The notes: generated from the letters alone by a model not told the origin. DNA of 64,000 nucleotides from Hoylesella buccalis ATCC 35310 (GCF_025151385.1 NZ_CP102287.1:124001-188000), one strand, 5' to 3'; shown: positions 9,138 through 19,176, counted from the first letter of the stretch. Numbers and translations are program-made.

Positions 9138-9980
9138 ATGAAGAAACTGTTTTTCATTTCCACTATATGCGTCGCATTGTTATTCGGCAGTTGTGCCAGT
9201 GAGTTCAATGCGGTTTACAAGTCGACCGACAGCAACTATCGCTATGAATATGCGAAGGAGTGCTTTTTCAAAGGTAAGTACACTCGGGCCATTACCTTGC
9301 TCAACGATTTGATTGTTGTTCAGAAAGGTACCGAGAATGCGCAGGAAAGCCTTTACATGTTGGCCATGGCGCAGTACAAAAGTGGTGATTATGAGAGTGC
9401 TGCCCAAGCGTTCAAGCGATATATTCAAAGTTATCCGAAGGGTAAATACGCTGAGTTGGCGAGCTACTATGTGGGCGAAAGTCTGTACATGTGTACGCCA
9501 GAGCCACGTTTGGATCAGTCGCAAACGGTTTCGGCCATCGCCTCTTTCCAGGAGTTTTTGGATCTTTTTCCAGACGCCAAACTGAAAAACAGCGCACAGA
9601 ACAGGCTCTTTGAGTTGCAAGACAAGCTGGTGAAGAAGGAGTTGTATTCGGCACAGTTGTATTATGATCTTGGCCCTTATTTCGGCAACTGCACCAGCGG
9701 CGGCAACAATTACGAAGCTTGCATCATTACGGCAGAGAATGCATTGAAGGATTACCCCTATTCATCACTGCGTGAGAATTTTGCCGTGCTGGTGATGAAG
9801 AGCAAGTTTGAGTTGGCAGAACAGAGCGTTGAGGAGAAGCGATTGGAACGCTACCAGGATGCAGAAGATGAGTGCTACGGATTCATCAACGAGTATCCCG
9901 ACTCGAAGCAACGCCCCCTGGCTGAGAAGTTTATCAAGAAATGCAAGGAGGTCACGAAGACAGGAGAGTCTAACTCGTAG
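9138..9980 (+). CDS. bamD: BamD-like outer membrane assembly lipoprotein
   Basis: A 280-residue lipoprotein: signal sequence with lipobox LFGSC (Cys19), then tetratricopeptide-type helical repeats (for example KGKYTRAITLLNDL, SGDYESAAQAFKRYI, YPDSKQRPLAEKFIKK). This matches BamD, which supports BamA in folding beta-barrel proteins into the outer membrane. The start at 9138 is chosen because the lipobox follows at the right distance and the promoter is immediately upstream. It is first in an operon with the omega subunit and a DUF4293 protein, an arrangement I associate with Bacteroidetes. Confidence 0.85.
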   Translation: MKKLFFISTICVALLFGSCASEFNAVYKSTDSNYRYEYAKECFFKGKYTRAITLLNDLIVVQKGTENAQESLYMLAMAQYKSGDYESAAQAFKRYIQSYPKGKYAELASYYVGESLYMCTPEPRLDQSQTVSAIASFQEFLDLFPDAKLKNSAQNRLFELQDKLVKKELYSAQLYYDLGPYFGNCTSGGNNYEACIITAENALKDYPYSSLRENFAVLVMKSKFELAEQSVEEKRLERYQDAEDECYGFINEYPDSKQRPLAEKFIKKCKEVTKTGESNS

Positions 9981-10104
9981 AAAACAAAGAGGATGTTGCC
10001 TCATATTTCTGCCATACATCGTGAATAAAATCATCAATTATATATTTTGAATAAGTCATTGTCCAGTAAAACGACAATGCCCAACAGATAAGGATTTATA
10101 AAAA

Positions 10105-10443
10105 ATGGATTACAAAAAGTCAAACGCACCCGTCAACACGACTACACGCAACATTATGGAATTGTGTGATGAGACGAGAAACATCTATGAGAGTGTGGCA
10201 ATCATTGCGAAGCGTTCTAATCAGATTGCAGCAGAGATTAAACAGGATTTGAATAAAAAATTGACAGAGTTCGCGTCTTACAACGACTCTTTGGAAGAGG
10301 TGTTTGAGAATCGTGAGCAAATAGAAATTTCGCGTTATTACGAGAAGTTGCCCAAACCTACTTTGCTGGCAACACAGGAATTTATAGAAGGTAATGTTTA
10401 TTACCGTGATCCTTCTTTGGATAATAACGACAGTCAGGCATGA
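10105..10443 (+). CDS. rpoZ: RNA polymerase omega subunit (Bacteroidetes RpoZ-like)
   Basis: A 112-residue protein. Residues near 30-60 (NIYESVAIIAKRSNQIA through EIKQDLNKKLTEFAS) match the omega/RPB6 core that latches onto the beta-prime subunit during RNA polymerase assembly. The C-terminal part ENREQIEISRYYEKLPKP is characteristic of the Bacteroidetes version. It lies 124 bases after the bamD-like gene and overlaps the next gene by 4 bases (ATGA). Confidence 0.85.
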   Translation: MDYKKSNAPVNTTTRNIMELCDETRNIYESVAIIAKRSNQIAAEIKQDLNKKLTEFASYNDSLEEVFENREQIEISRYYEKLPKPTLLATQEFIEGNVYYRDPSLDNNDSQA

Positions 10444-10895
10444 TTCAACGAAAGCAAACGCTGTACCTGCTATTGGCTCTAATAGTGACGGTGGCATGTC
10501 TGTGCATGCCTGTATCCATGCTCGAACCGCAAGGGATGGGGCTGTCTACCTTGATTTATAACCTTGGGACAGTAGTGCCCGATCAAGGAATCAATTTCAG
10601 CAACTGGCCTCTTTTCGCCCTGTTGGTAGTGACCATCCCTTTAGAAGCCTGCGCTATTTTTTTATACCGCAAACGACCCTTGCAGGCTAAACTTTGCGTA
10701 TGGAGCATTGTTTTCTGTCTGGCATGGTATGTTTATTATGCATTCGCCCTGCTGAATGGTTTTGGTCATGAGTATACCTTCCATCTTCAGTTTGCGGCAT
10801 GTCTACCTTTGGTTGCCATCATCGCATTAGTTTTGGCGCGCCGGGGTATCATTCACGATGAAAAATTGGTGAGGTCAGCTGACCGAATCAGGTAA
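10440..10895 (+). CDS. DUF4293 four-helix membrane protein
   Basis: A 151-residue protein with four predicted membrane helices (about residues 6-25, 56-77, 87-105 and 115-135) and short polar termini. It matches the DUF4293 family, which has no known function but is typically downstream of the Bacteroidetes omega subunit gene. Its start codon overlaps the rpoZ stop, so translation is probably coupled. Confidence 0.75.
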   Translation: MIQRKQTLYLLLALIVTVACLCMPVSMLEPQGMGLSTLIYNLGTVVPDQGINFSNWPLFALLVVTIPLEACAIFLYRKRPLQAKLCVWSIVFCLAWYVYYAFALLNGFGHEYTFHLQFAACLPLVAIIALVLARRGIIHDEKLVRSADRIR

Positions 10896-10950
10896 TACAT
10901 TAGTTTAAATGTTGCTTTGGCAACAGGCCAAATAACAAATAATCAAAGAG

Positions 10951-10990
10951 AATCGGCTGTATGAATTTAGAATCATACAGCCGATTTTAC
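10951..10990 (+). terminator. Intrinsic terminator of the bamD operon
   Basis: The inverted repeat AATCGGCTGTATGA / TCATACAGCCGATT with a short loop is followed by a T-rich run. The remaining part of the gap to 11204 holds no gene. It contains a perfect 18-bp palindrome at 11162-11179 (TTCAACGAG / CTCGTTGAA) just beyond the end of the leftward lipoprotein gene, which could help end that transcript. Confidence 0.8.
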
Positions 10991-11204
10991 TTATTGTGCT
11001 CTGCATGAGCAGGAATAGAAGGGGGATGCTTGGAATGATTTTCCGAGTCAGTCGAGAATGTTTTTGCAGGTCAGTAATCACTTACTAACTGGTTTTCTAC
11101 ATACTTGAAAAGCACTGCCATGCATTTTACTTATCATTTTCTTTTACTTCTTCTAAGCAATTTCAACGAGCTCGTTGAAGCATCTCCGATCTTTTTAAAG
11201 TTCG

Positions 11205-12626
11205 CTACATCAAGTTTACTTTCCACACCATTACGCCTCCGTTGGTATAAAGGAAGGCTACGATGACAGACTTCTTGTCGGGTGCTATTTGCGTGACGAC
11301 ATCTGCCGTAGTATTGATATTGGCACCGTATGCGGGATCAATTGGGAACTCAAGCCACCCATTCCATTTGCGCGTATGTGCCAATAGTTGTGTGTTGGTG
11401 GTAGTTCCAGCTGGATCTTTCATTACCAATCGAACATTGTAAATCTCTCTCATCCAGTTATTTACATCTCCTTCGATGTAAAACATGTATTTTGCTCCCA
11501 TCAAATCTACATAATCGAATGCAGTTCCTCCGCCAAGCCACTGGTGGAAAATACCTTGCACATGATGTGACGAGGAATAAAGAGGTTTGTTGGTATGGCC
11601 GTCCATGTACGTGATGGCTACCTTAGGTTTTCCTTCATCGTAGCGTGAAATGAAATAGTTGCTATTTTTACCAAACTCTATAGGTACGATTTGGGGCATT
11701 AGGCCCATTTGGTAACCTGGGTCATATTGTATCTTTTCAGGTTGTTGCGATACAGGTTTTCCGTTTTTGATTTCCCATCTGAGGAAAACGTTCTGGAACG
11801 AAACGCCCATATACAAGAATGCATGCTCCTTGATGTTGCCTTTGACGTAGAATTTTCTACCTACGTCTTTGTTTCCTGCGAATTCATCTAAGTTAACATC
11901 ATACGAAAACAGCAGTTTGGGTTTGGCGTTTACACCCTCCCACCAAAACATGTGTATGGTGCTGGTGCCGTCTTTGGGCATCCATCTATTCATGTAGAAG
12001 TTGGTTGAAACAATGTTTCCAGCATCGTCGTTGGCTATAAATAAGGGTACGGTGCGGGTAAGTGTATTCCAGTCAACCCCCTCCATAGACAAAGTGCCTG
12101 CCTTTGTTCCGTCTTTCAGATTGTAATAGTCAAACTTTGTGCGTTCGTGTATGACCAAATAATCTCCACTGATGGCCAAGCCGCCGTTATTGTGCTTAAC
12201 GAAATTCAGTTGGGATCCTGTCTTTCTCCACAGCTCATCTACTTGGATGGCTGTTGGAACCACTTTCAAATCAACTGTATATGTTTTCTTGTCCCCATTG
12301 GCTGCAATAACATCAAAGCTCACAGGCTTTGTAAAATCCATGTATTGCCCAAGTGGTATGCTTGATTCTACTATCGCGTTGTTGGGAGCGTTTACTGACA
12401 TTCTGATTTTTGTCAGATCAGTCTTGATGCTTCCGTCCATTTCGAGGTTGATCATGTTGTTGGCATCAGGAGCAACGGTGAAATCTGATTTTGTGCCATC
12501 TGGTAACATAATCGTTATGCCACTAATGTCATTGCCTGTTGTGGGTACCAATGTATCTGCTTCTTGGCACGAAAACATGAGCAGTAGGCCAAGAACTGAC
12601 ACCGTAATTTTATCTATTGTTTTCAT
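11205..12626 (-). CDS. PUL surface lipoprotein (DUF5018-like, SusE/F position)
   Basis: A 473-residue lipoprotein with lipobox LLMFSC near residue 20. The N-terminal part (about 25-125) reads as an Ig-like domain of the DUF5018 type (DISGITIMLPDGTKSDF, then KPVSFDVIAANGDKKTYTVDLKV). The remaining 340 residues are rich in Trp and Tyr, with repeating beta segments that could form a propeller. It is the last gene of the leftward SusC/SusD locus and so probably sits on the cell surface and binds the glycan. The family name is tentative. Confidence 0.65.
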   Translation of the reverse strand: MKTIDKITVSVLGLLLMFSCQEADTLVPTTGNDISGITIMLPDGTKSDFTVAPDANNMINLEMDGSIKTDLTKIRMSVNAPNNAIVESSIPLGQYMDFTKPVSFDVIAANGDKKTYTVDLKVVPTAIQVDELWRKTGSQLNFVKHNNGGLAISGDYLVIHERTKFDYYNLKDGTKAGTLSMEGVDWNTLTRTVPLFIANDDAGNIVSTNFYMNRWMPKDGTSTIHMFWWEGVNAKPKLLFSYDVNLDEFAGNKDVGRKFYVKGNIKEHAFLYMGVSFQNVFLRWEIKNGKPVSQQPEKIQYDPGYQMGLMPQIVPIEFGKNSNYFISRYDEGKPKVAITYMDGHTNKPLYSSSHHVQGIFHQWLGGGTAFDYVDLMGAKYMFYIEGDVNNWMREIYNVRLVMKDPAGTTTNTQLLAHTRKWNGWLEFPIDPAYGANINTTADVVTQIAPDKKSVIVAFLYTNGGVMVWKVNLM

Positions 12627-12644
12627 TGTTATGCTTGATTAAGT

Positions 12645-14282
12645 TTACCATTTATCTATTTGCTTGCATTTCGGATTATTTTTGATTTCCGATGCCGGTA
12701 TTGGGAATTGATAATATCGTTCTTCAAAATGTCGGTCTTTACCGTCGCAGTCAATTATCTGGTAATTGAAGGTTCCGTCTGCTTGCTTGGTTATCTTCAT
12801 GCCGTGCATACGTTTGCCTCCTAATACTTCTAAAGCCATGTTCCAGCGTCTTAAGTCCCAATAACGTTGGCCTTCAAAGGCAAGTTCTATCTTCCGTTCT
12901 TCGCGAATAATGTTCCGCAGACTCTCTTGGCTCGTAGGTGAAACAGCAGGTAGCTTTGCTCTACTTCTTACTTTGTTCAATGGGATAAGAGCTTCAGCGG
13001 TCTTACCCATCTCGTTGAGTGCTTCAGCTTGGTTCAATAGTACTTCTGCATAGCGTACTTCGTTCCAACAGGTGGTGCCTTTGACGGTCATGTCCTTGAC
13101 GCTTTCGTTCAGCAATTTGCGTATATAGTAGCCAGTAGTAGTGGCGTTTGGGTACGCCTCAATGTCAAACGGCTTAAATCCATCTTTACCTCCCACGAAA
13201 GTTTCAATGGTTCTTCCCTTCCAGGTAGCACCATTATACAGAATGGAAGCGTAAAAGCGAGGCTCCCTGTTCTTATATGGGTTGGCGGCATGCGTTGGGT
13301 TGTTCCAATCGAAACTGCTTCCGTCAGCCATTCGATAGGAGTCTACAAGCTCTTGTGTTGGAACAGCTAAACACTTTCCATCCGTATTGGTTTCAGGGAA
13401 GTCACCTTTCGGACTATATTGCTTGTCAAAGAGCGTTGAATGCGTTAGCTGACCATGGAAACGATAGCCTAAAACGGTTTCCTTGCAAAAGTCGGGTTGA
13501 TTGAATACGTCTGCATAATTTGGCATAAGGTCATATAGCTCTCCCTCTTTCGCCACTACCTTTGCAGCGGCTTCAGCAGCCTTGTCCCAGCGCTTGGCAT
13601 ACAACATGGCACGCGACTTGAATCCATAAACAGCACCCTTGGTGATGCGTCCTAAATCCTTCTTGGGCCAAGTGTCGGGCAAGTTCTCTGCGGCAAAATC
13701 AAGGTCGCTTTCAATAAAATCCCAGCATGCGGATTCGGGACTTCTTTCCTTGAATGCCTCATTGGGACCGTCGATGTAATCGCGAATTACAACGCTGCCA
13801 TGCCCCCTTACCAGCATGAAATAAAGGTAAGCCCTGAAGAAACGTGCCTGTGCCTCCATTATCAGTTTCTCCTGGTCACCGTATTTTGCATAGGTCTTTA
13901 ATCCGTACAAAAATTCGTTAATGCGCCTGATGCGGTTATATTCGTATGTATAATCACTCAGGGGATTGCCTTGTGGACTGATATTTCCGGTGTAGACCAC
14001 CTTGTTGACATCACCTCCGGATCCGCCCATGACATTTGCGCTGTACCGAAGAATGTCAGAGAAACCATCAGTAAGGCTTACTCCAGCGTATTTTACGCCA
14101 TAAGGTCCGTATTCGTAAATAGGTTTGTAAAAGCCATTGATGTACAAATAGGTATTGTCTACGGAACTCCACGCATCCATCTCGGTATATTGTGCTCTTG
14201 GTTCAGGATCTAAAAAATCAGAACAAGCTGATAGAATGAATGCGGATACCAAGATTGTCAAGATATTGTTAATAGTTTTCAT
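12645..14282 (-). CDS. SusD/RagB-family outer membrane glycan-binding lipoprotein
   Basis: A 545-residue lipoprotein with lipobox ILSAC and the mature N-terminus SDFLDPEPRAQYT, typical of SusD proteins. The C-terminal RagB/SusD domain shows the hallmark WNEVRYAEVLLNQAEALN, IREERKIELAFEGQRYWDLRRW and a closing IPASEIKNNP segment. SusD proteins act as a lid on their SusC partner and bind oligosaccharides. It lies 17 bases downstream of susC and 18 bases upstream of the lipoprotein gene, so the three are co-transcribed. Confidence 0.95.
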   Translation of the reverse strand: MKTINNILTILVSAFILSACSDFLDPEPRAQYTEMDAWSSVDNTYLYINGFYKPIYEYGPYGVKYAGVSLTDGFSDILRYSANVMGGSGGDVNKVVYTGNISPQGNPLSDYTYEYNRIRRINEFLYGLKTYAKYGDQEKLIMEAQARFFRAYLYFMLVRGHGSVVIRDYIDGPNEAFKERSPESACWDFIESDLDFAAENLPDTWPKKDLGRITKGAVYGFKSRAMLYAKRWDKAAEAAAKVVAKEGELYDLMPNYADVFNQPDFCKETVLGYRFHGQLTHSTLFDKQYSPKGDFPETNTDGKCLAVPTQELVDSYRMADGSSFDWNNPTHAANPYKNREPRFYASILYNGATWKGRTIETFVGGKDGFKPFDIEAYPNATTTGYYIRKLLNESVKDMTVKGTTCWNEVRYAEVLLNQAEALNEMGKTAEALIPLNKVRSRAKLPAVSPTSQESLRNIIREERKIELAFEGQRYWDLRRWNMALEVLGGKRMHGMKITKQADGTFNYQIIDCDGKDRHFEERYYQFPIPASEIKNNPKCKQIDKW

Positions 14283-14299
14283 AGTCTTGGAATAATATA

Positions 14300-17200
14300 T
14301 TAGAATGTGAAATTGATGCCAAACTCATAAGTACGCTGTTGAGGATAATAACCATTGGTTATTTCAGGAGTTTCGGGGTCAATGTTGTATTTCGTCAGTT
14401 TTGACCATGTAAACAGATTTCCTCCTGTGAGCGTAAGACGAATGTTGTCTAAGCCGATTCGGTGAATGAAACTGTTTTTCAGTGTATATCCTAATTGGAT
14501 ATTCTTCAGTCGAAGATAACTGCCATCTCTTATCCACCAGTCAGAAGCCCATCCGTTGCAGTTGCCCATTTCGGCAGCATTGGTAGACAAACGGGTAAAT
14601 TCGGCATTACGATTTTCTGGCGTCCAACTATTTTCAATCAAGAAATATGGTGAGTTGCCCAAACCGTGGAATGGTCTGGTAAAAATGGTAGCATCAACGG
14701 AACCATTTCCATATACTCCGCTCAAGAAAACATCTGTGATGGCTGCTCCTTGGAACAACATGGAGAAGTCGAAGCCTTTCCACGACGCTCCAATGCTCAA
14801 ACCGTAAAACAGTTCAGGGAGATTGCTGTTACCAATGAACGTATAATCCTGAAGTCTATCTATTTTACCGTCATGATTTAAGTCCCTATATTGGATGTCT
14901 CCAGGACGGATTTGGCTTTTGCCTAAGTGACTCAGTGTAGGAGAGTTGATGATATCCTCTTCATTTTGATACAAGCCTTCGGTGATAAATCCCATTTTCT
15001 CACCCATTTTTCTTCCTGTGCGTCTTTGATAGTCTGGTACATTTGGGCTTTCGTTCATTCGCAAGACTTTGTTTCTTGACCAGCTTACATTGCCTCTGAG
15101 GTTATAATGGAATTGATCAATGTTGTTTTGATGGGTCAATACAAGTTCAAAGCCTCTGTTGCTCACTTTTCCACCATTAATTATGCTGGGGAAGTTGCCT
15201 CCCAATGAAGGAGGATAGATACCACCACTGGAGATTAAGATGTCATTTGTAAGTTTATAGAAATAGTCAAATTCCATTCCAAAAATTCCCTTGTTCAACA
15301 ACAGGTCGAAACCAATATTGTAGGTTCTGGTCTTCTCCCATGTAATGTTTCGGTTTACGTTACCTTTCGAGTAAATAGAGATGTACTCTCTATCGCCAAC
15401 GTAGAGCGTAGGCGGATTTGGGACCATGAGATTCAGATATTGAAAGTCACCGATACGGTCATTACCAAGCACACCTGCCGAGCCTCTGATCTTCAAGTTT
15501 TCTACAAAGCCCTTGAGCGGTTCGAAGAATGACTCCTCTGATATTCTCCATCCAAATGATGCTGCTGGGAAGAAGCCCCACCTGTTTTCTTTTGGGAAGC
15601 GAACAGAACCATCGTAACGTGCAGCTAATTCAAGCAAGTATTTGCCATCGTATGCATAGTTGATACGGCCAACAAATCCAGCCCGGTTAAAGATATAACT
15701 TCCACCATTGATGGCCTTCTTCTTTTCTTTGCCCATGATATCTTTACCCAGACTTAATTCATGTAGTGATGTTAAGTCAAAACCTTGTACGCCGGCACCG
15801 AATGATTCAGTTTCGTAAGATGACTGCTCGTACAGTAACAAGCCAGAAATATCATGTTTATCAAAGGTGCGGTGGTAACTGATGGAGGGCTGAAGCGTTA
15901 GTCGGCTTGCCTGTGCAGAACTGTTACGCAATTGTGCCACATCGTCTTTGTTCATTCCGTGATCACAGATGATGACACTGTATTTCTCTGTGAATGGATC
16001 ATAACTGTTCAACTCAACAATTTCAGCCCACGACTTAGACGTCGTGTAATCTTTGTCGTAAGAAGCTTTCAACTTCAAATTCAAGCCTTTAACAAAAGGT
16101 ACGTCCCACGATAATGTCGCCGTCGTCGTAAGAGCGTTCATGACAGAATTGTTGTATCCTGTTTGGTTATTGAAAGCGATAGGATTGAATTTGGCGTTTG
16201 AGCTAATGTTCGCTGCGGTAGGCATGCCTTTGTAGGTCGTAGGAACGATAGGCATCATACGTTGAGCCAAGTTGATGGGGTTGTTCCAGGACTGGTTCGT
16301 TACAGAGAAGTATCCTGAGTTGCGCCGCTCTTGGCGAGCTCCTAAATCTAATCCTAACTTGAATCCCATGCCTAATGAGATGTCCAAATTAGAGCGTAGG
16401 TTATATCTCTTGAAGGAAAACTTATCCACGATACCGCCTTGGTCGAAGTAGCCCAGTGAAACAAAATACTTGGCTGTCTCGTTGCCACCATTCACGGATA
16501 TGTTGTGATGGGTAGTGGTGGCACCGTTCTTCATCAATTCAGAGAACCAATCGGTATTGGCATATTTGCCTTCCGGATCTCCATTCAAAACCTTGTTGTA
16601 CACCTCTTCCGTGAACAAAGGTTCTTTGCCATCCATCTCAAGTGCTTTGTTAAACCATTTGATAAAGTCTGGACCATTCAGGAATTTAGGGTAATTGGTG
16701 TTCTGGCTGTATAGCAATTTCCCTGAATATGTAATTCGAGGGCGTTGCATGGAACCACGTTTAGTTTTCACGAGAATTACGCCACCAGCTGCTTGCATAC
16801 CGTAGACAGCCGCTGAAGATGCATCTTTCAGGATGGTAATACTTTCAATTTCGTTGGGGTCAAGATTGTTAAAGCTTCGCTGAACATCGTCTACAATGAC
16901 CATTGGTGCTGCAGTGCCCAGTGTGCTTACGCCACGAATCAGCAAGTTGGATCCATCGGCACCAGGCTGTCCTGACTTCTGTTGGGCAACCAATCCTGGC
17001 ATTCGGCCAACAAGCATACCTGACACATTGCCTGATGGTGCCTTTAGGATCTCGTCCGCATTCAATTGCGCAACAGATCCTGTCACATGCTGTTTCTTCT
17101 GGGAGCCATAGCCCACAACAACCACTTCGTCCAATGCTTTTGCGTCCTCTTCAAGCATCACGTTAACATTCGTTTTGCCATTAAGAGCTACCGAATGGTT

Positions 17201-17473
17201 TTTGTATCCCACATAGCGAAATGTCAATACGGCATTTCGATTGGACACGGCGATGTTGAATTTTCCGTTTGCATCTGTACTTACACCTTGTTTCGCTCCT
17301 TTCTCCTGTACTTGGACCCCGATGAGGTACTCGCCGTTAGCGTCGGTTACCACACCTCTGACCGTTGTTTGGGCCGATGCTTCTATACTACAGAGCAGAA
17401 ATAAGAAGCAACTCAGTGCACGTAACATGTGCATGGCGCTTTTTTTCAAAAAGAAGGTTCGCTTTGTTTCCAT
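14300..17473 (-). CDS. SusC/RagA-family TonB-linked outer membrane transporter
   Basis: A 1057-residue protein: signal peptide (about 1-34), carboxypeptidase-D-like regulatory domain (about 37-113, VRGVVTDANGEYLIGVQV onward), TonB plug with ALDEVVVVGYGSQKK near residue 113, and a 22-strand-type barrel ending in FGINFTF. It imports oligosaccharides into the periplasm using TonB energy. No extra STN domain is seen, so trans-envelope signalling to an anti-sigma factor is not indicated. The substrate cannot be read from sequence. Confidence 0.95.
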   Translation of the reverse strand: METKRTFFLKKSAMHMLRALSCFLFLLCSIEASAQTTVRGVVTDANGEYLIGVQVQEKGAKQGVSTDANGKFNIAVSNRNAVLTFRYVGYKNHSVALNGKTNVNVMLEEDAKALDEVVVVGYGSQKKQHVTGSVAQLNADEILKAPSGNVSGMLVGRMPGLVAQQKSGQPGADGSNLLIRGVSTLGTAAPMVIVDDVQRSFNNLDPNEIESITILKDASSAAVYGMQAAGGVILVKTKRGSMQRPRITYSGKLLYSQNTNYPKFLNGPDFIKWFNKALEMDGKEPLFTEEVYNKVLNGDPEGKYANTDWFSELMKNGATTTHHNISVNGGNETAKYFVSLGYFDQGGIVDKFSFKRYNLRSNLDISLGMGFKLGLDLGARQERRNSGYFSVTNQSWNNPINLAQRMMPIVPTTYKGMPTAANISSNAKFNPIAFNNQTGYNNSVMNALTTTATLSWDVPFVKGLNLKLKASYDKDYTTSKSWAEIVELNSYDPFTEKYSVIICDHGMNKDDVAQLRNSSAQASRLTLQPSISYHRTFDKHDISGLLLYEQSSYETESFGAGVQGFDLTSLHELSLGKDIMGKEKKKAINGGSYIFNRAGFVGRINYAYDGKYLLELAARYDGSVRFPKENRWGFFPAASFGWRISEESFFEPLKGFVENLKIRGSAGVLGNDRIGDFQYLNLMVPNPPTLYVGDREYISIYSKGNVNRNITWEKTRTYNIGFDLLLNKGIFGMEFDYFYKLTNDILISSGGIYPPSLGGNFPSIINGGKVSNRGFELVLTHQNNIDQFHYNLRGNVSWSRNKVLRMNESPNVPDYQRRTGRKMGEKMGFITEGLYQNEEDIINSPTLSHLGKSQIRPGDIQYRDLNHDGKIDRLQDYTFIGNSNLPELFYGLSIGASWKGFDFSMLFQGAAITDVFLSGVYGNGSVDATIFTRPFHGLGNSPYFLIENSWTPENRNAEFTRLSTNAAEMGNCNGWASDWWIRDGSYLRLKNIQLGYTLKNSFIHRIGLDNIRLTLTGGNLFTWSKLTKYNIDPETPEITNGYYPQQRTYEFGINFTF

Positions 17474-17518
17474 AGATAATAAATTTAAGTGTATCTAATA
17501 TAAAATATAAATAAGGTA

Positions 17519-17526
17519 CAAAGATA
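17519..17526 (-). promoter_or_regulatory. Possible internal promoter -7 box before susC
   Basis: On the minus strand this reads TATCTTTG, a full -7 match located 46 bases before the susC start. No good TTTG is seen at the right distance, so susC may have its own promoter or simply be read from the DUF4855 gene upstream. Confidence 0.35.
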
Positions 17527-17590
17527 TTTTCACTTTTCTTAATCGATTCTCCTCAAGGCATGCTAATCTCTTGTTCCATGATATCGATGA

Positions 17591-18721
17591 TTACTTTGCA
17601 ATGAGTTTCACCAGTCGTTTATATAGCGTTTGATCTGCTGGATGATCCGACTTCGCTAATTTGTAAAAGGTGTCATTCCCTTGATAGTAGGCGATTTTCA
17701 AGGAATTAAACGCACTATTTTTCTCAAATACATCCAGATAGTCTCTTAAACGATAGCCCCAATTCTTTTGGGAAGCCAATGCTCTATCATCAAACTCCAC
17801 TTCCAAGTTCATGCCGTATTTGGCCGCTCTGTCACAAGTTTCTTGTAACCTGCTGTAAGGATGCTTTTCGTCGAAGAAATAGTTTGGTTGATAATAGGGT
17901 ACGTTGAATCCCAGGTGTTGCCATTCATTATACCCATCCGCATAAAAGTAAGGTATCCAATAAAAGTCATATCCTTTCTTGTCAAGGTATTCAGATACTT
18001 GATTCACCAGGTGGCGTGTGTTAGTTGCCTCCTCAGCCAACCAATAAAACCCAACCAATTCCAATTCGGTTAAGTGGCTGTCCTTAAACAACTGCTCTGC
18101 GCGATCAATGTACCACTTGCACGCAGACAAACGATCGTTTTGGTCCGTGAAAACTACTTTCTTACCATTAATCTCACCCCAATCAGTTTGATTAGGGATG
18201 GGCTCTGGAATTACCAATATTATTTTCCGTTTTCCAGCCTTGCTTGCTCCTATCCGTTCTTTAACCGCCTTTGCCTGTTCATTCAACGCCGCAATGGCAT
18301 TACCTTTCTTAAAATAGCCACTCAACAACTTCTCCCATTCTTCTTTCCTCGCTGCTTGTTTCTGATAGCCAGAAGCAAATCCGCGCCCATGGCCGTCCAA
18401 TATTTCTAAAAATAAAAACCCATCGAACAGCCATTTTTCTTTACCATCAACCTTGCCGGCTAGGTAAGGATCAAAATGTTCCGCATCCCATTGGAAAGGC
18501 CGATGAGCTCCACCACTATATATTAAAACCGTGTGTTGAGGTACAGCATGGTGAAATACGTTCTTTTCGCGTTCAAATGGCTTGGTTTTGAAACTGATGT
18601 TCCTGTCATTCTTGTCGTTTGAAGGATCTGGTGATGCGCAAGATGTGAGTGTACTTGCAAGTAGCAAAATGATACCTACCGAAAGAAATCTCTTGTTTTT
18701 TAGCAGGATATTTGTTCTCAT
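17591..18721 (-). CDS. DUF4855-family lipoprotein
   Basis: A 376-residue protein with signal and lipobox LTSCAS near residue 28. The body matches DUF4855, with HTVLIYSGG at its start, WLFDGFLFLEI, GKRKIILVIPEPIP, LVGFYWLAEEA, FYWIPYFYADGYNEW and EVEFDDRALA. The repeated beta-strand plus acidic or aromatic loop pattern is what a TIM-barrel sugar-active protein would show, but no activity is claimed here. As the first gene of the leftward SusC/D locus, it is a candidate surface glycan-processing or binding protein. An alternative start three codons earlier (18730) is possible. Confidence 0.75.
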   Translation of the reverse strand: MRTNILLKNKRFLSVGIILLLASTLTSCASPDPSNDKNDRNISFKTKPFEREKNVFHHAVPQHTVLIYSGGAHRPFQWDAEHFDPYLAGKVDGKEKWLFDGFLFLEILDGHGRGFASGYQKQAARKEEWEKLLSGYFKKGNAIAALNEQAKAVKERIGASKAGKRKIILVIPEPIPNQTDWGEINGKKVVFTDQNDRLSACKWYIDRAEQLFKDSHLTELELVGFYWLAEEATNTRHLVNQVSEYLDKKGYDFYWIPYFYADGYNEWQHLGFNVPYYQPNYFFDEKHPYSRLQETCDRAAKYGMNLEVEFDDRALASQKNWGYRLRDYLDVFEKNSAFNSLKIAYYQGNDTFYKLAKSDHPADQTLYKRLVKLIAK

Positions 18722-18903
18722 GCTTATCAATCTGATTTAAGGATTAAATTTTAAATGTTTATTCGTTAGTAATAGTTGTTTGAGATAATAAAAATATTTA
18801 TATATTAATGTTGTCTTATTAAGATATATAGTTATTATAGTTTTAATATATAATAAAATCTTTTATTTTTCCTTGGTATATTAATAGTATTATTTTTATT
18901 GTG

Positions 18904-18935
18904 CAAATATAAGTAAATTAAGTGTTTAAAGCAAA
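18904..18935 (-). promoter_or_regulatory. Promoter of the SusC/D locus with AT-rich leader
   Basis: On the minus strand TTTG (18932-18935) is followed after 20 bases by TATATTTG (18904-18911), a full consensus match. Transcription would begin near 18897 and give a 5' leader of about 170 bases that is extremely AT-rich. No regulatory gene of the SusR, hybrid two-component or ECF sigma/anti-sigma type is next to the locus. Confidence 0.6.
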
Positions 18936-19137
18936 TAATAAAGTGAATAGTTTCGTTCAATCTACATATTTAACATATTCGGTTTGATTACTTTACATGT
19001 AGCAAACCTACGGCTGGTTGTTATCTCATTCACTTGATGACAAGTCCAGAAGGTTGAACAAAACGTTTCCGATAACACGGAATATGCGGTGAATACAAGG
19101 TAGCTAACAAATCCTTTTCCATCAACGATGATAAACA

Positions 19138-19176
19138 ATGAGAGGAGAATGTCAGCTTGATACATTCTCCTCTCAT
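19138..19176 (-). terminator. Hairpin downstream of the DEAD-box gene
   Basis: A perfect 14-bp inverted repeat (ATGAGAGGAGAATG / CATTCTCCTCTCAT) with an 11-base loop, located 73 bases past the end of the leftward helicase gene. The T-run is weak, so it may act as an RNA-stabilising 3' hairpin as well as a terminator. The rest of 18936-19137 contains no convincing gene. Confidence 0.6.

Noticed and set aside
18962..19165. 67-residue leftward open frame upstream of the glycan locus
   Set aside because: Composition is random, it ends near a terminator hairpin, and no start signal or homologous pattern is visible.
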